In this document: in pieces, positions 22,829-28,387 of the stretch
How positions within the stretch are numbered: position 1 is the stretch's first letter
Layout: each line of letters opens with the position of its first letter
Source: a virus
DNA: 31,999 nucleotides
Strand: one strand, 5' to 3'
Virus record (IMG/VR): IMGVR_UViG_3300042479_000392
Span: 1-31,999 of that record
Made by a program: the position numbers and the translations under genes
The notes under the pieces: generated by a model
Told to the model about the DNA's origin: nothing
The model's database searches: none
The model's input: the letters and a program-made list of their open reading frames with translations, nothing else

Positions 22829-23519
22829 TGCTAAATAGGTTTAAATTCATCCATTCGCGGCATTCTAAAACACGTTTGTTAATTGCTTCGATAGTTTCTT
22901 CGTTCCGTTCTATTTCAATCTCAAAAACGCGCTCATTAACGGGAATATCCTCATAAATGGAAAGCCGTTCGATTTCTTCGCAGCCCTTTAAATATTCAAT
23001 AGCTTCGTGATCGGGGCAATTCATTTTAAACCAAAGCGATTTTTTTTCCTGTTCAATTAAATTTAACGGGGTATTGACTAAGCAATAAGCAAGGGTCGAA
23101 GATTTCGCGCCCGTCAAACTCATGTAACCGTGAAGCTGGAAATAGTAATCTTTGTTCAATGGTTCGTTTTTCGCTTTGAAAAAAGAAAATATATCCCAGC
23201 TTGTTTTTATATCGGTTACAATATCGTTTTTCAAAATATCCCATTCGCCCGTTATAAATTCGTTACTCATTCGGGCTTTATTATTCACGAAATAGTTTTT
23301 CTTAAACTTCGAATAAAGCGTTATCGATTCTTCTTCCTGTGAAATACCTTTTTCAAGATATTTGTTTTGAATCGATTTTGTTCGCCCGTATTTTTCGTTA
23401 ATAAAAACCTTTATCAATTCACTTTTGCAAGTTTCTGAAAGTTGCCCGGATTTCGTCCGGGCTTCAGTCATCAAAGCCCCTAATGAGCTACAACGGAATT
23501 TTATATTATCTGCATTCAT
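22821..23519 (-). CDS. RecT-partner exonuclease (PD-(D/E)XK, YqaJ/lambda Exo-like)
   Basis: The 232-residue protein is encoded immediately after recT, overlapping it by 4 bases. The N-terminal signature FRCSSLGALMTEARTKSG resembles YqaJ/lambda Exo-type recombinases, and KYLEKGISQEEESITLYSKF fits the conserved segment. The catalytic core shows GEWDIL with D94, and VTDIKTSW with D103 and K105 (D-x-K). It would degrade the 5' strand of double-stranded DNA ends so that RecT can load onto the 3' overhang. The pair is a standard phage single-strand annealing system. The C-terminal helix (EATIEAINKRVLECREWMN-like, about 208-226) is typical. The family call is sound. Confidence 0.85.
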   Translation of the reverse strand: MNADNIKFRCSSLGALMTEARTKSGQLSETCKSELIKVFINEKYGRTKSIQNKYLEKGISQEEESITLYSKFKKNYFVNNKARMSNEFITGEWDILKNDIVTDIKTSWDIFSFFKAKNEPLNKDYYFQLHGYMSLTGAKSSTLAYCLVNTPLNLIEQEKKSLWFKMNCPDHEAIEYLKGCEEIERLSIYEDIPVNERVFEIEIERNEETIEAINKRVLECREWMNLNLFSNE

Positions 23520-24376
23520 TTTTCGGACGGGGTTAAACTCATATATTTTTCCTGAAATAGCTGGTTAAGTTCTTCGGGAATTGAACTTGCATAAACTTCT
23601 AATTCGTCAATTGTTTCGGAGCTTTCAATTAGTTGTTTCAATCGCTCGATTTCGGGGTTAATTACGATTTCTTCGTGATCTACATAGGTTACATTTTCGC
23701 CCGTTTCGTCGTTAATAACCGATTGGTCGATTTTAACGGCGGTTTGCATTTCAATCGATAGTATTCCCCACTTGCTCAAAGTTGATTTTAGAACGGTCTT
23801 TTTTGCCATTGCGTCAAAATCGGTTTTCCACGGTCCATTGTTAAACGATTTTGAATAACGTTTCCCGTGCTGAATTACTTTTTCGGTGGTCCAAAAGCAA
23901 GTCTTTTCGAATCCGTTTATTAATTTGAAATAAGCCGCGTAACCGATTATTTTTCCTTCGCCCGGTAAATCAAATTTTGCATTTAGGTTTTCCGTTAACG
24001 TGTTGAATGATTCAAATTGATTTTCGTAAACCTCAATTACATTAATGTTTAGGTATTGTCCCGAACGCTGGGCAAGTTGAACCAAACCTTTAACGCCTAA
24101 CTGAAATTGCGCGGCTTTTCCGTAGGGTACAATCCAAGCAAAGCCCAAATTTTGGTTAATGGGTAAATCTAAAGTTGCAGCCATTAACGCGGCGTTATAA
24201 ACCGAAATCGGATCGGCGTTTTTTAACATCGAGTTATTAGCGGTAATTTGTAGAATCGAGCTTATAAACTGTGTTGAACGTTTGCCTATTACTTCCTGAA
24301 ATTTATTCTTTACGGCTGGTTTTTCGAAAAACGTTTTAATGGTATTTTCGATTTTTACGGGGGTTTTGTTTTCCAT
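23516..24376 (-). CDS. recT: RecT single-strand annealing protein
   Basis: This 286-residue RecT promotes annealing of complementary single strands and strand invasion for phage recombination. The diagnostic region includes PISVYNAALMAATLDLPINQ (residues about 56-75), then LGFAWIVPYGKAAQFQLGVK (about 77-96) and GLVQLAQRSGQY. The C-terminus is acidic and variable (SIPEELNQLFQEKYM). Length and order are normal. It is followed by its exonuclease partner, coupled by a 4-base overlap. An AAACCCC motif (24383-24389) lies 6 bases before its ATG. Confidence 0.95.
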   Translation of the reverse strand: MENKTPVKIENTIKTFFEKPAVKNKFQEVIGKRSTQFISSILQITANNSMLKNADPISVYNAALMAATLDLPINQNLGFAWIVPYGKAAQFQLGVKGLVQLAQRSGQYLNINVIEVYENQFESFNTLTENLNAKFDLPGEGKIIGYAAYFKLINGFEKTCFWTTEKVIQHGKRYSKSFNNGPWKTDFDAMAKKTVLKSTLSKWGILSIEMQTAVKIDQSVINDETGENVTYVDHEEIVINPEIERLKQLIESSETIDELEVYASSIPEELNQLFQEKYMSLTPSEK

Positions 24377-24382
24377 TTTACA

Positions 24383-24389
24383 GGGGTTT
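24383..24389 (-). promoter_or_regulatory. AAACCCC leader motif before recT
   Basis: Minus-strand AAACCCCTGTAAAATG: AAACCCC lies 6 bases before the recT start codon. It is one of six such sites in the early region. Confidence 0.5.
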
Positions 24390-24395
24390 TAATTG

Positions 24396-24758
24396 TTAAA
24401 AGTTGAATTTAAAGTTAATGATTTTGCTTGAATTATCGTTTAAATCGTTGGCTTTTTTTATAGTTATTAAGCCGCTTTTTTCGTGAAATTGCAAGGTCTT
24501 TGAAAGGTTTGAAACCTGATATTTAAAACGTAAATCGTTTACCTTTTTATCGTTTCGTTTAATCTCGTTTTTGATTCCGTAATGATCGCGAAGCTCCTTT
24601 AAAAAATCCCGCGTTTTATATTGGACTTTGTGCAAACAATCTTCGAAACGTTTAACGGGTTCGATTTCTTCCAGCGGTAAAACAGTTTGAAAGTTTGCGA
24701 TTTCTTCGGGGCGGAATGTTATTTGTATTTCGCCGTTTGCAAGTTTTTGAATTTTCAT
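24396..24758 (-). CDS. Small early protein, unknown function
   Basis: This 120-residue protein lies between a membrane-anchored protein and recT, with a 19-base gap to recT. It has a beta-rich N-terminus (MKIQKLANGEIQITFRP), a central helix with charged residues (FLKELRDHYGIKNEIKRN) and a basic end. No known domain is visible. Being just upstream of recT it may act in recombination or its control, but nothing in the sequence proves it. An AAACCCC motif is 8 bases before the start. Confidence 0.55.
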   Translation of the reverse strand: MKIQKLANGEIQITFRPEEIANFQTVLPLEEIEPVKRFEDCLHKVQYKTRDFLKELRDHYGIKNEIKRNDKKVNDLRFKYQVSNLSKTLQFHEKSGLITIKKANDLNDNSSKIINFKFNF

Positions 24759-24766
24759 TTTTGTTT

Positions 24767-24773
24767 GGGGTTT
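24767..24773 (-). promoter_or_regulatory. AAACCCC leader motif, spacing 8
   Basis: Minus-strand AAACCCCAAACAAAAATG: the motif lies 8 bases, not 6, before the start at 24758, and is followed by A not T. Confidence 0.4.
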
Positions 24774-24777
24774 TGGT

Positions 24778-25194
24778 TTAGTTAAAATGCTTTGCTAAAA
24801 TTGGTTCGAATGATTTTGTGATTTCAATATTTACCGAATTGAATGCGTGAACAAAATTCGCTTCGGTTGTTTTTTCGTAGTTCCTGAATAACTCTAAACG
24901 GCATTCGTTGAAATAGTCTTTTATAATCCGTTCGGCGTTCATTGCGTTGCTATTTCGAACGTTTATTCCGTAACGGTCCATTATATTAATAACCTCAATA
25001 AACTGTTTTAAAATAGGGTTGTAAGCGTAGTAATTTAATTCGCTGGCATTGGATTTAAAAAATATCCATTCCTTAAACTTGTTTGCTTTGTCGCAGCTTG
25101 TTTGGGGTTTTGGCTTTCTGTTTTTAGATCGAGCCGTTAAAATACCGCCGAAGATTAAAAGCGCGGTTCCTGTTAAGATAAAAAGTGATTTCAT
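24778..25194 (-). CDS. Membrane-anchored early protein
   Basis: The 138-residue protein has one N-terminal membrane segment (residues about 4-20, LFILTGTALLIFGGILT) followed by a positively charged stretch (RSKNRKPKPQ), which places the C-terminal 115 residues in the cytoplasm. The rest is helical with a charged acidic pattern and no known fold. It lies in the early operon just upstream of the recT neighbourhood. An anchoring role for early phage functions at the membrane is possible but unproven. An AAACCCC site is 6 bases before its start. Confidence 0.55.
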   Translation of the reverse strand: MKSLFILTGTALLIFGGILTARSKNRKPKPQTSCDKANKFKEWIFFKSNASELNYYAYNPILKQFIEVINIMDRYGINVRNSNAMNAERIIKDYFNECRLELFRNYEKTTEANFVHAFNSVNIEITKSFEPILAKHFN

Positions 25195-25200
25195 TTTTTA

Positions 25201-25207
25201 GGGGTTT
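25201..25207 (-). promoter_or_regulatory. AAACCCC leader motif
   Basis: Minus-strand AAACCCCTAAAAAATG: the motif sits exactly 6 bases before the start at 25194. Confidence 0.5.
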
Positions 25208-25219
25208 TTTAGTTTTGAA

Positions 25220-25501
25220 TTATCCGATTATTGCGTTGCTGGAATCGTAGTTAATAAATTCGCCGGGTAAGTAACTAAAATCCCCGCGCGTTTTTGGTGT
25301 TGCTGGTTTGTTACCTTGCTCGATTAAATAACTCTTTGCATTCGATAGGGCTTTTTTTGCTTCGGTTTTAGAATTGAAATAAATAATAAAACCGTTGAAT
25401 CGTGAATCCTGAATTGAGAAAGGAATATTTTCCGAAGTGATCGCGTTTTTTAAAGTAAAATTTCCGCTTGCTTGACCTGAAATTAAAATTGCCGTTTGCA
25501 T
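25220..25501 (-). CDS. Small early protein, unknown function
   Basis: The 93-residue protein is neither membrane-bound nor secreted. Its first half resembles a small alpha/beta fold with strands FTLKNAITSENIPFSIQ and FNGFIIYFNSKTEAKKALS, a spacing seen in ferredoxin-like folds. The C-terminus is loop-like (PATPKTRGDFSYLPGEF). Similar short proteins are common in early regions of flavobacterial phages, but I cannot name the family. It belongs to the operon driven from the promoter at about 25800 and is preceded by an AAACCCC site. Confidence 0.55.
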   Translation of the reverse strand: MQTAILISGQASGNFTLKNAITSENIPFSIQDSRFNGFIIYFNSKTEAKKALSNAKSYLIEQGNKPATPKTRGDFSYLPGEFINYDSSNAIIG

Positions 25502-25507
25502 TTTTTA

Positions 25508-25514
25508 GGGGTTT
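25508..25514 (-). promoter_or_regulatory. AAACCCC leader motif
   Basis: Minus-strand AAACCCCTAAAAAATG: the motif sits 6 bases before the start at 25501, with the same following T and A tract as at 25201-25207. Confidence 0.5.
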
Positions 25515-25538
25515 TGAGGTTTGAATTATTTTTATTTA

Positions 25539-25748
25539 TTATGCTAAAGAATCTCCTAAATTATAATCTACTCCACCAATTGCGTTTGCTTCTTTTTCAA
25601 ATCGGTTAAGGAGTGTTTGATACTTTTTTGTGTTAAATTTATCTGTGTTATACCCTTTACCTCCATATAAATACTCCCAAGCACTATCTTTTATTTTATC
25701 TAACTTAATGCTTGTTTTAACTCCGTATTGATTAATATAACTTTCCAT
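25539..25748 (-). CDS. First gene of second early operon, unknown
   Basis: This 69-residue protein is the first gene after the operator-controlled promoter at 25783-25811. The sequence is basic and polar (SIKLDKIKDSAWEYLYGG, FNTKKYQTLLNRFEKEAN), with a Gly-rich turn GGKGYN and no membrane segment. Its nucleotide composition looks slightly different from its neighbours, with fewer CpG and different Gly codons, which may mark a recent arrival. Being the most promoter-proximal gene it is probably expressed first and strongly, like many early host-takeover genes. No family is recognised. Confidence 0.55.
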   Translation of the reverse strand: MESYINQYGVKTSIKLDKIKDSAWEYLYGGKGYNTDKFNTKKYQTLLNRFEKEANAIGGVDYNLGDSLA

Positions 25749-25782
25749 TTTTTTAAAGGTTTTGTTTCCGTTTTGGTATATT

Positions 25783-25811
25783 CAAAGATAGATTAATTCT
25801 ATCATATACAA
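25783..25811 (-). promoter_or_regulatory. Early promoter P2 of the second operon
   Basis: Minus-strand TATCTTTG (25790-25783) matches TAnnTTTG. A TTG at 25811-25809 lies 18 bases upstream, the right spacing. It drives the gene starting at 25748 with a leader of about 30 bases. The same -7 box with the same palindrome is found at 28300-28320. Confidence 0.75.
25787..25803. promoter_or_regulatory. Palindromic operator overlapping P2
   Basis: The 17-base sequence GATAGATTAATTCTATC has inverted arms GATAG/CTATC with 6 pairs in each arm (GATAGA/TCTATC). It overlaps the -7 element at the same offset as its twin at 28304-28320. It probably is the binding site of a dimeric repressor, perhaps the XRE protein at 26990-27190. 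Confidence 0.65.
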
Positions 25812-25885
25812 CACATCGCAAAAAATAATTTCAAAATAGTGTTAACTTACTGAAAATCAATGCGCCTAAATTCATTTTGAACCGG

Positions 25886-25920
25886 AAAAAAGCCCGAAAA
25901 GGTTAGGTTTCCGGGGCTTT
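25886..25920 (-). terminator. Terminator closing first early operon
   Basis: The minus strand shows a 7-bp outer stem AAAGCCC/GGGCTTT (25920-25914 with 25895-25889), extended by a bulged C and five further pairs including one G-U, then TTTTTT. It follows the 28-residue gene (25947) by about 27 bases and precedes promoter P2. The T tract is on the minus-strand side, giving orientation. Confidence 0.85.
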
Positions 25921-25946
25921 AATTCTTCAAAATCGGCGTGTTTTGC

Positions 25947-26033
25947 TCATTCCGAATCGAAATCGGTTAAATGGATTGTTAAAAATAGCATCGAAACCGC
26001 CGCGGCAAATGTAAAGATTATAAATCCTAACAT
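25947..26033 (-). CDS. 28-residue single-membrane-span protein
   Basis: A short frame starts with ATG at 26033, overlapping the stop of the upstream gene by 7 bases, and ends at TGA 25947. The product MLGFIIFTFAAAVSMLFLTI followed by an acidic tail (HLTDFDSE) is one hydrophobic helix with C-terminal negative charges, like the tiny membrane proteins many phages carry. It is directly followed by the operon terminator. The stop codon and overlap pattern fit its neighbours, which supports it being real. It could be a membrane effector or an inhibitor. The existence of the protein is moderately likely. Confidence 0.5.
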   Translation of the reverse strand: MLGFIIFTFAAAVSMLFLTIHLTDFDSE

Positions 26034-26320
26034 ATAACTTCAAATAAATGATGAATTATATTTCCTTCGTGCTGGCTTAATGTCGCAACGTGCTTTAAAA
26101 AGTAATCGGGATCGGAATTATTAAAAGGTCGACCCGTTCCAATGTCCTGAAATATTCGAACCTCTGTTTCTTTTTCTTCCTGATTGCATAAAAAATAAAC
26201 AGAAATCGTTTGGTCCTTTTCGTTTATAATTGAACTTAGGAATGTAGCCCCGCGCAATACGTTTAACGTCCAGCGTTGATCGTTTTGGGGTAAACTGTGT
26301 TTAATAATAACCTTATTCAT
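26027..26320 (-). CDS. DUF7352-like phage protein
   Basis: This 97-residue protein resembles a short phage family with the pattern K-x-x-L-P-x-x-D-x-x-x-x-x-x-x-x-G-A, a hydrophobic middle, G-T-G-x-P and a final H-x-F. Here it reads IKHSLPQNDQRWTLNVLRGA, then ISVYFLCNQ, IGTGRPF and HHLFEV. I believe it is DUF7352; the role of that family is unknown. The gene overlaps its upstream neighbour by 4 bases and the 28-residue gene by 7 bases. Confidence in the family is moderate because it is based on motif order only. Confidence 0.6.
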   Translation of the reverse strand: MNKVIIKHSLPQNDQRWTLNVLRGATFLSSIINEKDQTISVYFLCNQEEKETEVRIFQDIGTGRPFNNSDPDYFLKHVATLSQHEGNIIHHLFEVIC

Positions 26321-26586
26321 AGCTTAGAGATTTTCCACGCGTTAACCTTCGTAAAATACTTATCATTGTATTCGCGGGATTCCAAATTAATCGAAACGCT
26401 TAATTTATCGTTTAGCTGGATTCCGTTTAATAGGTTTATTTTATCCCCGAATAAAGTAATCGAAACGGGTTTTGGATATTGTCCCTCTTGCTCAACTATT
26501 ATATTTTGGCTGGACCATTCGCCGCCGTCCTTTTTTGCGCCCGATTCAATCGGTAAAATTTTAATTAGAGTTCCCTGAATTTCCAT
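26317..26586 (-). CDS. OB-fold protein, DUF3127 family
   Basis: The 89-residue protein matches DUF3127. MEIQGTLIKILPIESGAKKD is the first strand region, then SSQNIIVEQEGQYPKPVSIT, and SINLESREYNDKYFTKVNAW near the end, corresponding to the family's SFDLESRE..G+WYT...AW pattern. DUF3127 proteins are OB-fold proteins of Bacteroidota and their phages, thought to bind single-stranded DNA. It may serve as an SSB-like partner for the recombination and replication genes downstream. It lies in the first early operon with overlapping neighbours. Confidence 0.8.
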   Translation of the reverse strand: MEIQGTLIKILPIESGAKKDGGEWSSQNIIVEQEGQYPKPVSITLFGDKINLLNGIQLNDKLSVSINLESREYNDKYFTKVNAWKISKL

Positions 26587-26588
26587 TT

Positions 26589-26990
26589 TTAGTTTGTTTT
26601 AGTTTTGAATTCGTAAATCGGTTTATCTGTTTTGGTTTGGGTTGCTTTTTTTTGCTTGCCGTTGTAAATTCGTTTATCAACCAGCGTATCAATTTTGTCT
26701 AATAGTTCGTTATTTAAACGCTGGTATTTTGATAAAATCGTTTTCAAGTAATCCACGTTTATAAATTGGTTTTCCATCTGTGAACGTAGATCGGAAATTG
26801 TTTCGGCTTGCTCGCTAATTACAAAATTTAAATGCGCCCGGTGTTTTTTTAGTTCGGCGTTTTCTAAAAATAAATTGCTTTCCATTTTTTGAAGTTTTGA
26901 ATTTTTGTTTTTTAAATAGGTGTTTTGAATTGATTGAACTGAAATCGCAATTGCAGCCCCTGAATAGATTATAATGTTTAGCGCGTCCAT
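26589..26990 (-). CDS. Membrane-anchored coiled-coil protein
   Basis: The 133-residue protein has a hydrophobic N-terminal segment (residues about 4-22, LNIIIYSGAAIAISVQSI), then about 80 residues of predicted coiled coil (LQKMESNLFLENAELKKHRA and beyond), and a basic tail (YNGKQKKATQTKTDK). It starts in a 1-base overlap (TAATG) with the XRE gene stop. It looks like a membrane-linked coiled-coil protein with its tail in the cytoplasm. Role unknown; possibly links phage DNA or proteins to the membrane. No family was recognised. Confidence 0.55.
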   Translation of the reverse strand: MDALNIIIYSGAAIAISVQSIQNTYLKNKNSKLQKMESNLFLENAELKKHRAHLNFVISEQAETISDLRSQMENQFINVDYLKTILSKYQRLNNELLDKIDTLVDKRIYNGKQKKATQTKTDKPIYEFKTKTN

Positions 26991-27190
26991 TACTTCGATT
27001 TTTTAGTTTTTAGTTTGTTTAAAGCGTTAATAATTATTTCGGCGTAATCATTTGAACAGTTACGAAACCCGCTTTCAATGTGGGAAATATATTTTCCGTT
27101 TTGTAAACCGATTGCTTTTCCTATTTGGTCCTGTGTAACGTCCAATTCGCGCCGAAGTTTTCTGATTTTCATTCCGTTTTCTGTTTTCAT
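26990..27190 (-). CDS. XRE-family HTH transcription regulator
   Basis: This 66-residue protein is a single HTH_XRE (Cro/CI-like) domain. Residues about 9-60 contain KLRRELDVTQDQIGKAIGL with the first HTH helices and KYISHIESGFRNCSNDYAEI with the family's S-x-x-E-x-G turn. It has no dimerisation or effector domain, like phage Cro-type proteins. It is translationally coupled to the upstream gene by an ATGA overlap. It lies inside the operon driven by P1, whose -7 box overlaps a palindromic operator shared with P2. It is the best candidate in the window for binding those operators, which would give self-repression and timing. That link is inference. Confidence 0.85.
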   Translation of the reverse strand: MKTENGMKIRKLRRELDVTQDQIGKAIGLQNGKYISHIESGFRNCSNDYAEIIINALNKLKTKKSK

Positions 27191-27642
27191 ATATCGCCGT
27201 TTTTTCTCATATCGTAATAATAATCGGGGTCGGGTCCATCGTCCGAAGGATCGTCCGATTCCAGCGCTAAAATCATTTCTTCGATTTCATTTAAACTATC
27301 AATTGAAAGTAAATAGGTAATATTTCGCCCCTTGTAAATTACTGAATGAAATTCGAATTCAATCGAATCGGGATGCGACATTAAGCCGGGATAAAATTCG
27401 TAATTATAATAAACCGTAATCATTCGGTTCTGAAAAATTATGCTTCTATTATTCATTTTTAAAAGTTGTTTTCGTTTAAGTTCTTTTGAAATATGGACGT
27501 TTAATGTACCTACGGGAACCTTGAATTTTTTTGAAATTGATTCGACCGTTTCGGATCCGTGCTTTCTAAAATAGTATTTAACCGCGTTTGCAAGTTCAGT
27601 TAATGAGTATCTAAGCGGCTGCATAAAATCGCTCATAAACAA
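27187..27642 (-). CDS. Putative HTH-containing regulator
   Basis: The protein (up to 151 residues) has a possible helix-turn-helix at about 32-58: SETVESISKKFKVPVGTLNV followed by HISKELKRKQLL. The rest is beta-rich with a hydrophobic core (FQNRMITVYYNYEFYPGLM) and a very acidic C-terminus (LESDDPSDDGPDPDYYYDM). Three ATGs near the start (27642, 27636, 27624) are possible; all overlap the 58-residue gene before it. The last gives a 14-base overlap, closest to the usual overlaps in this operon. It ends overlapping the XRE gene by 4 bases. It may be a second DNA-binding regulator; the HTH reading is moderate. Confidence 0.55.
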   Translation of the reverse strand: MFMSDFMQPLRYSLTELANAVKYYFRKHGSETVESISKKFKVPVGTLNVHISKELKRKQLLKMNNRSIIFQNRMITVYYNYEFYPGLMSHPDSIEFEFHSVIYKGRNITYLLSIDSLNEIEEMILALESDDPSDDGPDPDYYYDMRKNGDI

Positions 27643-27787
27643 CCCGCGCGTTCGTTAAATCCGTTAGGGCTTCGATTAAATTATTTGCTTCGGTTCTTTG
27701 TTCGCTGGTTAAATAATCGAGCTGCATTAAATGGAAAAGTTGCGATTTGTAATTTTCGATTATTAAATTGAGTGTTTTATTTTTCAT
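27611..27787 (-). CDS. 58-residue early protein
   Basis: A short frame from ATG 27787 to TAG 27611 fills what otherwise would be a gap of about 140 bases. The start overlaps the preceding stop by 4 bases (ATGA), the same coupling as elsewhere in the operon, which is strong support. The product is helical and charged (NLIIENYKSQLFHLMQL and SEQRTEANNLIEALTDL), with no membrane segment. No family is recognised. Its end overlaps the following gene. Confidence 0.65.
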   Translation of the reverse strand: MKNKTLNLIIENYKSQLFHLMQLDYLTSEQRTEANNLIEALTDLTNARVVYERFYAAA

Positions 27788-28026
27788 AGGGACGTTATTA
27801 ATTTAATTAAATTAATTTTTATTGCGTCCATTAAATAAGCCGCTTCGATAAATTCCTTTGAATTTACATATTGAAAATCCAAACAATTTTTATTTTTTTG
27901 GGTTTCAATAACCATTAAAAGCATTTTCAATTCTTCGGCTATTTCCAAACCTTTTTCGTTTCGTTCGCAATAATTAGAAAGCAAAAAAATAATATTTTCG
28001 TGCCTTTCTGAAATTTCGTTTTTCAT
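27784..28026 (-). CDS. Small helical early protein
   Basis: This 80-residue protein is mainly helical (LSNYCERNEKGLEIAEELKM, then EFIEAAYLMDAIKINLIKL). No membrane segment or known domain is visible. Its start at 28026 is preceded by an AAACCCC motif with 6-base spacing, and its stop overlaps the next start by 4 bases. It is the second gene of the first early operon. The function is unknown. Confidence 0.55.
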   Translation of the reverse strand: MKNEISERHENIIFLLSNYCERNEKGLEIAEELKMLLMVIETQKNKNCLDFQYVNSKEFIEAAYLMDAIKINLIKLITSL

Positions 28027-28032
28027 TTGATC

Positions 28033-28039
28033 GGGGTTT
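28033..28039 (-). promoter_or_regulatory. AAACCCC leader motif
   Basis: Minus-strand AAACCCCGATCAAATG: the motif is exactly 6 bases before the start at 28026 and directly follows the hairpin at 28043-28061. Here the next base is G rather than T. Confidence 0.5.
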
Positions 28040-28042
28040 AAA

Positions 28043-28061
28043 GGGCGGTTATTAGCCGCCC
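28043..28061 (-). other. GC-rich hairpin between first two early genes
   Basis: GGGCGG (28061-28056 on the minus strand) pairs with CCGCCC (28048-28043) around a 7-base loop CTAATAA, followed by TTTAAA. The T tract is short, so it is more likely a stabiliser or weak attenuator than a full terminator. It lies 6 bases after the stop of the first early gene. Confidence 0.5.
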
Positions 28062-28067
28062 GATTTA

Positions 28068-28274
28068 TTAATTATTTATTGCGATAAATGTTACGCTTTG
28101 ATTGCACGGGGTACGGTAAACGAAACAATCGACGCCCATTGACTGAAGTTTAATTTGTCTTGCATTCGCTTGTTTTAAATTACAATATCCAACGGGATTA
28201 ATTCCGTATTTATCATTTTTTGCGAATACCGTTACGCCGTTTCTAAGTTTGAATGTTAAAATTTGAGTTTTCAT
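28068..28274 (-). CDS. First gene of first early operon, unknown
   Basis: This 68-residue protein is the promoter-proximal gene of operon 1. It is basic and has a compact beta/alpha pattern: ILTFKLRNGVTVFAKNDKYG, then YCNLKQANARQIKLQSMGVD and CFVYRTPCNQSVTF. Several cysteines are present but no canonical zinc motif. The second half is a small repeat-like fold (K-Q-A-N-A-R) that I cannot assign to a family. It is preceded by an AAACCCC motif 6 bases from the start and by promoter P1. Early expression and position suggest an immediate-early function. Confidence 0.6.
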   Translation of the reverse strand: MKTQILTFKLRNGVTVFAKNDKYGINPVGYCNLKQANARQIKLQSMGVDCFVYRTPCNQSVTFIAINN

Positions 28275-28280
28275 TATGTA

Positions 28281-28287
28281 GGGGTTT
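28281..28287 (-). promoter_or_regulatory. AAACCCC leader motif
   Basis: Minus-strand AAACCCCTACATAATG: the motif is exactly 6 bases before the start at 28274, just downstream of P1. Confidence 0.5.
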
Positions 28288-28299
28288 AAATTGGTTTGT

Positions 28300-28333
28300 C
28301 AAAGATAGTAAAATACTATCATACAAAACACAA
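28300..28333 (-). promoter_or_regulatory. Early promoter P1 of the first operon
   Basis: Minus-strand TATCTTTG (28307-28300) matches TAnnTTTG. TTG triplets lie 16 bases (28326-28324) and 23 bases (28333-28331) upstream; the latter fits the usual 17-23 range. The leader to the first gene is about 20 bases. It resembles P2 at 25783-25811 over about 30 bases. Confidence 0.7.
28304..28320. promoter_or_regulatory. Palindromic operator overlapping P1
   Basis: The 17-base GATAGTAAAATACTATC is a perfect inverted repeat with 7-base arms (GATAGTA/TACTATC) and a 3-base spacer. It occupies the same position relative to its -7 box as the P2 operator, with GATAG-N7-CTATC plus ATA following in both. It is a likely binding site for a dimeric regulator. 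Confidence 0.7.
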
Positions 28334-28387
28334 AGCATTGAAAATATTTTTTATTTTGTTCTGTAAAGCCCGTAAATATTGAGAAAA

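Noticed and set aside
23053-23342. Small frames on both strands within the RecT-partner exonuclease
   Set aside because: The exonuclease frame is continuous and has catalytic motifs; the others are shadows.
28321-28387. AT-rich palindrome-like sequence downstream of the spanin candidate as a terminator
   Set aside because: Only weak A/T pairs are possible (AAAATA/TATTTT) with no GC stem, so a terminator cannot be supported.
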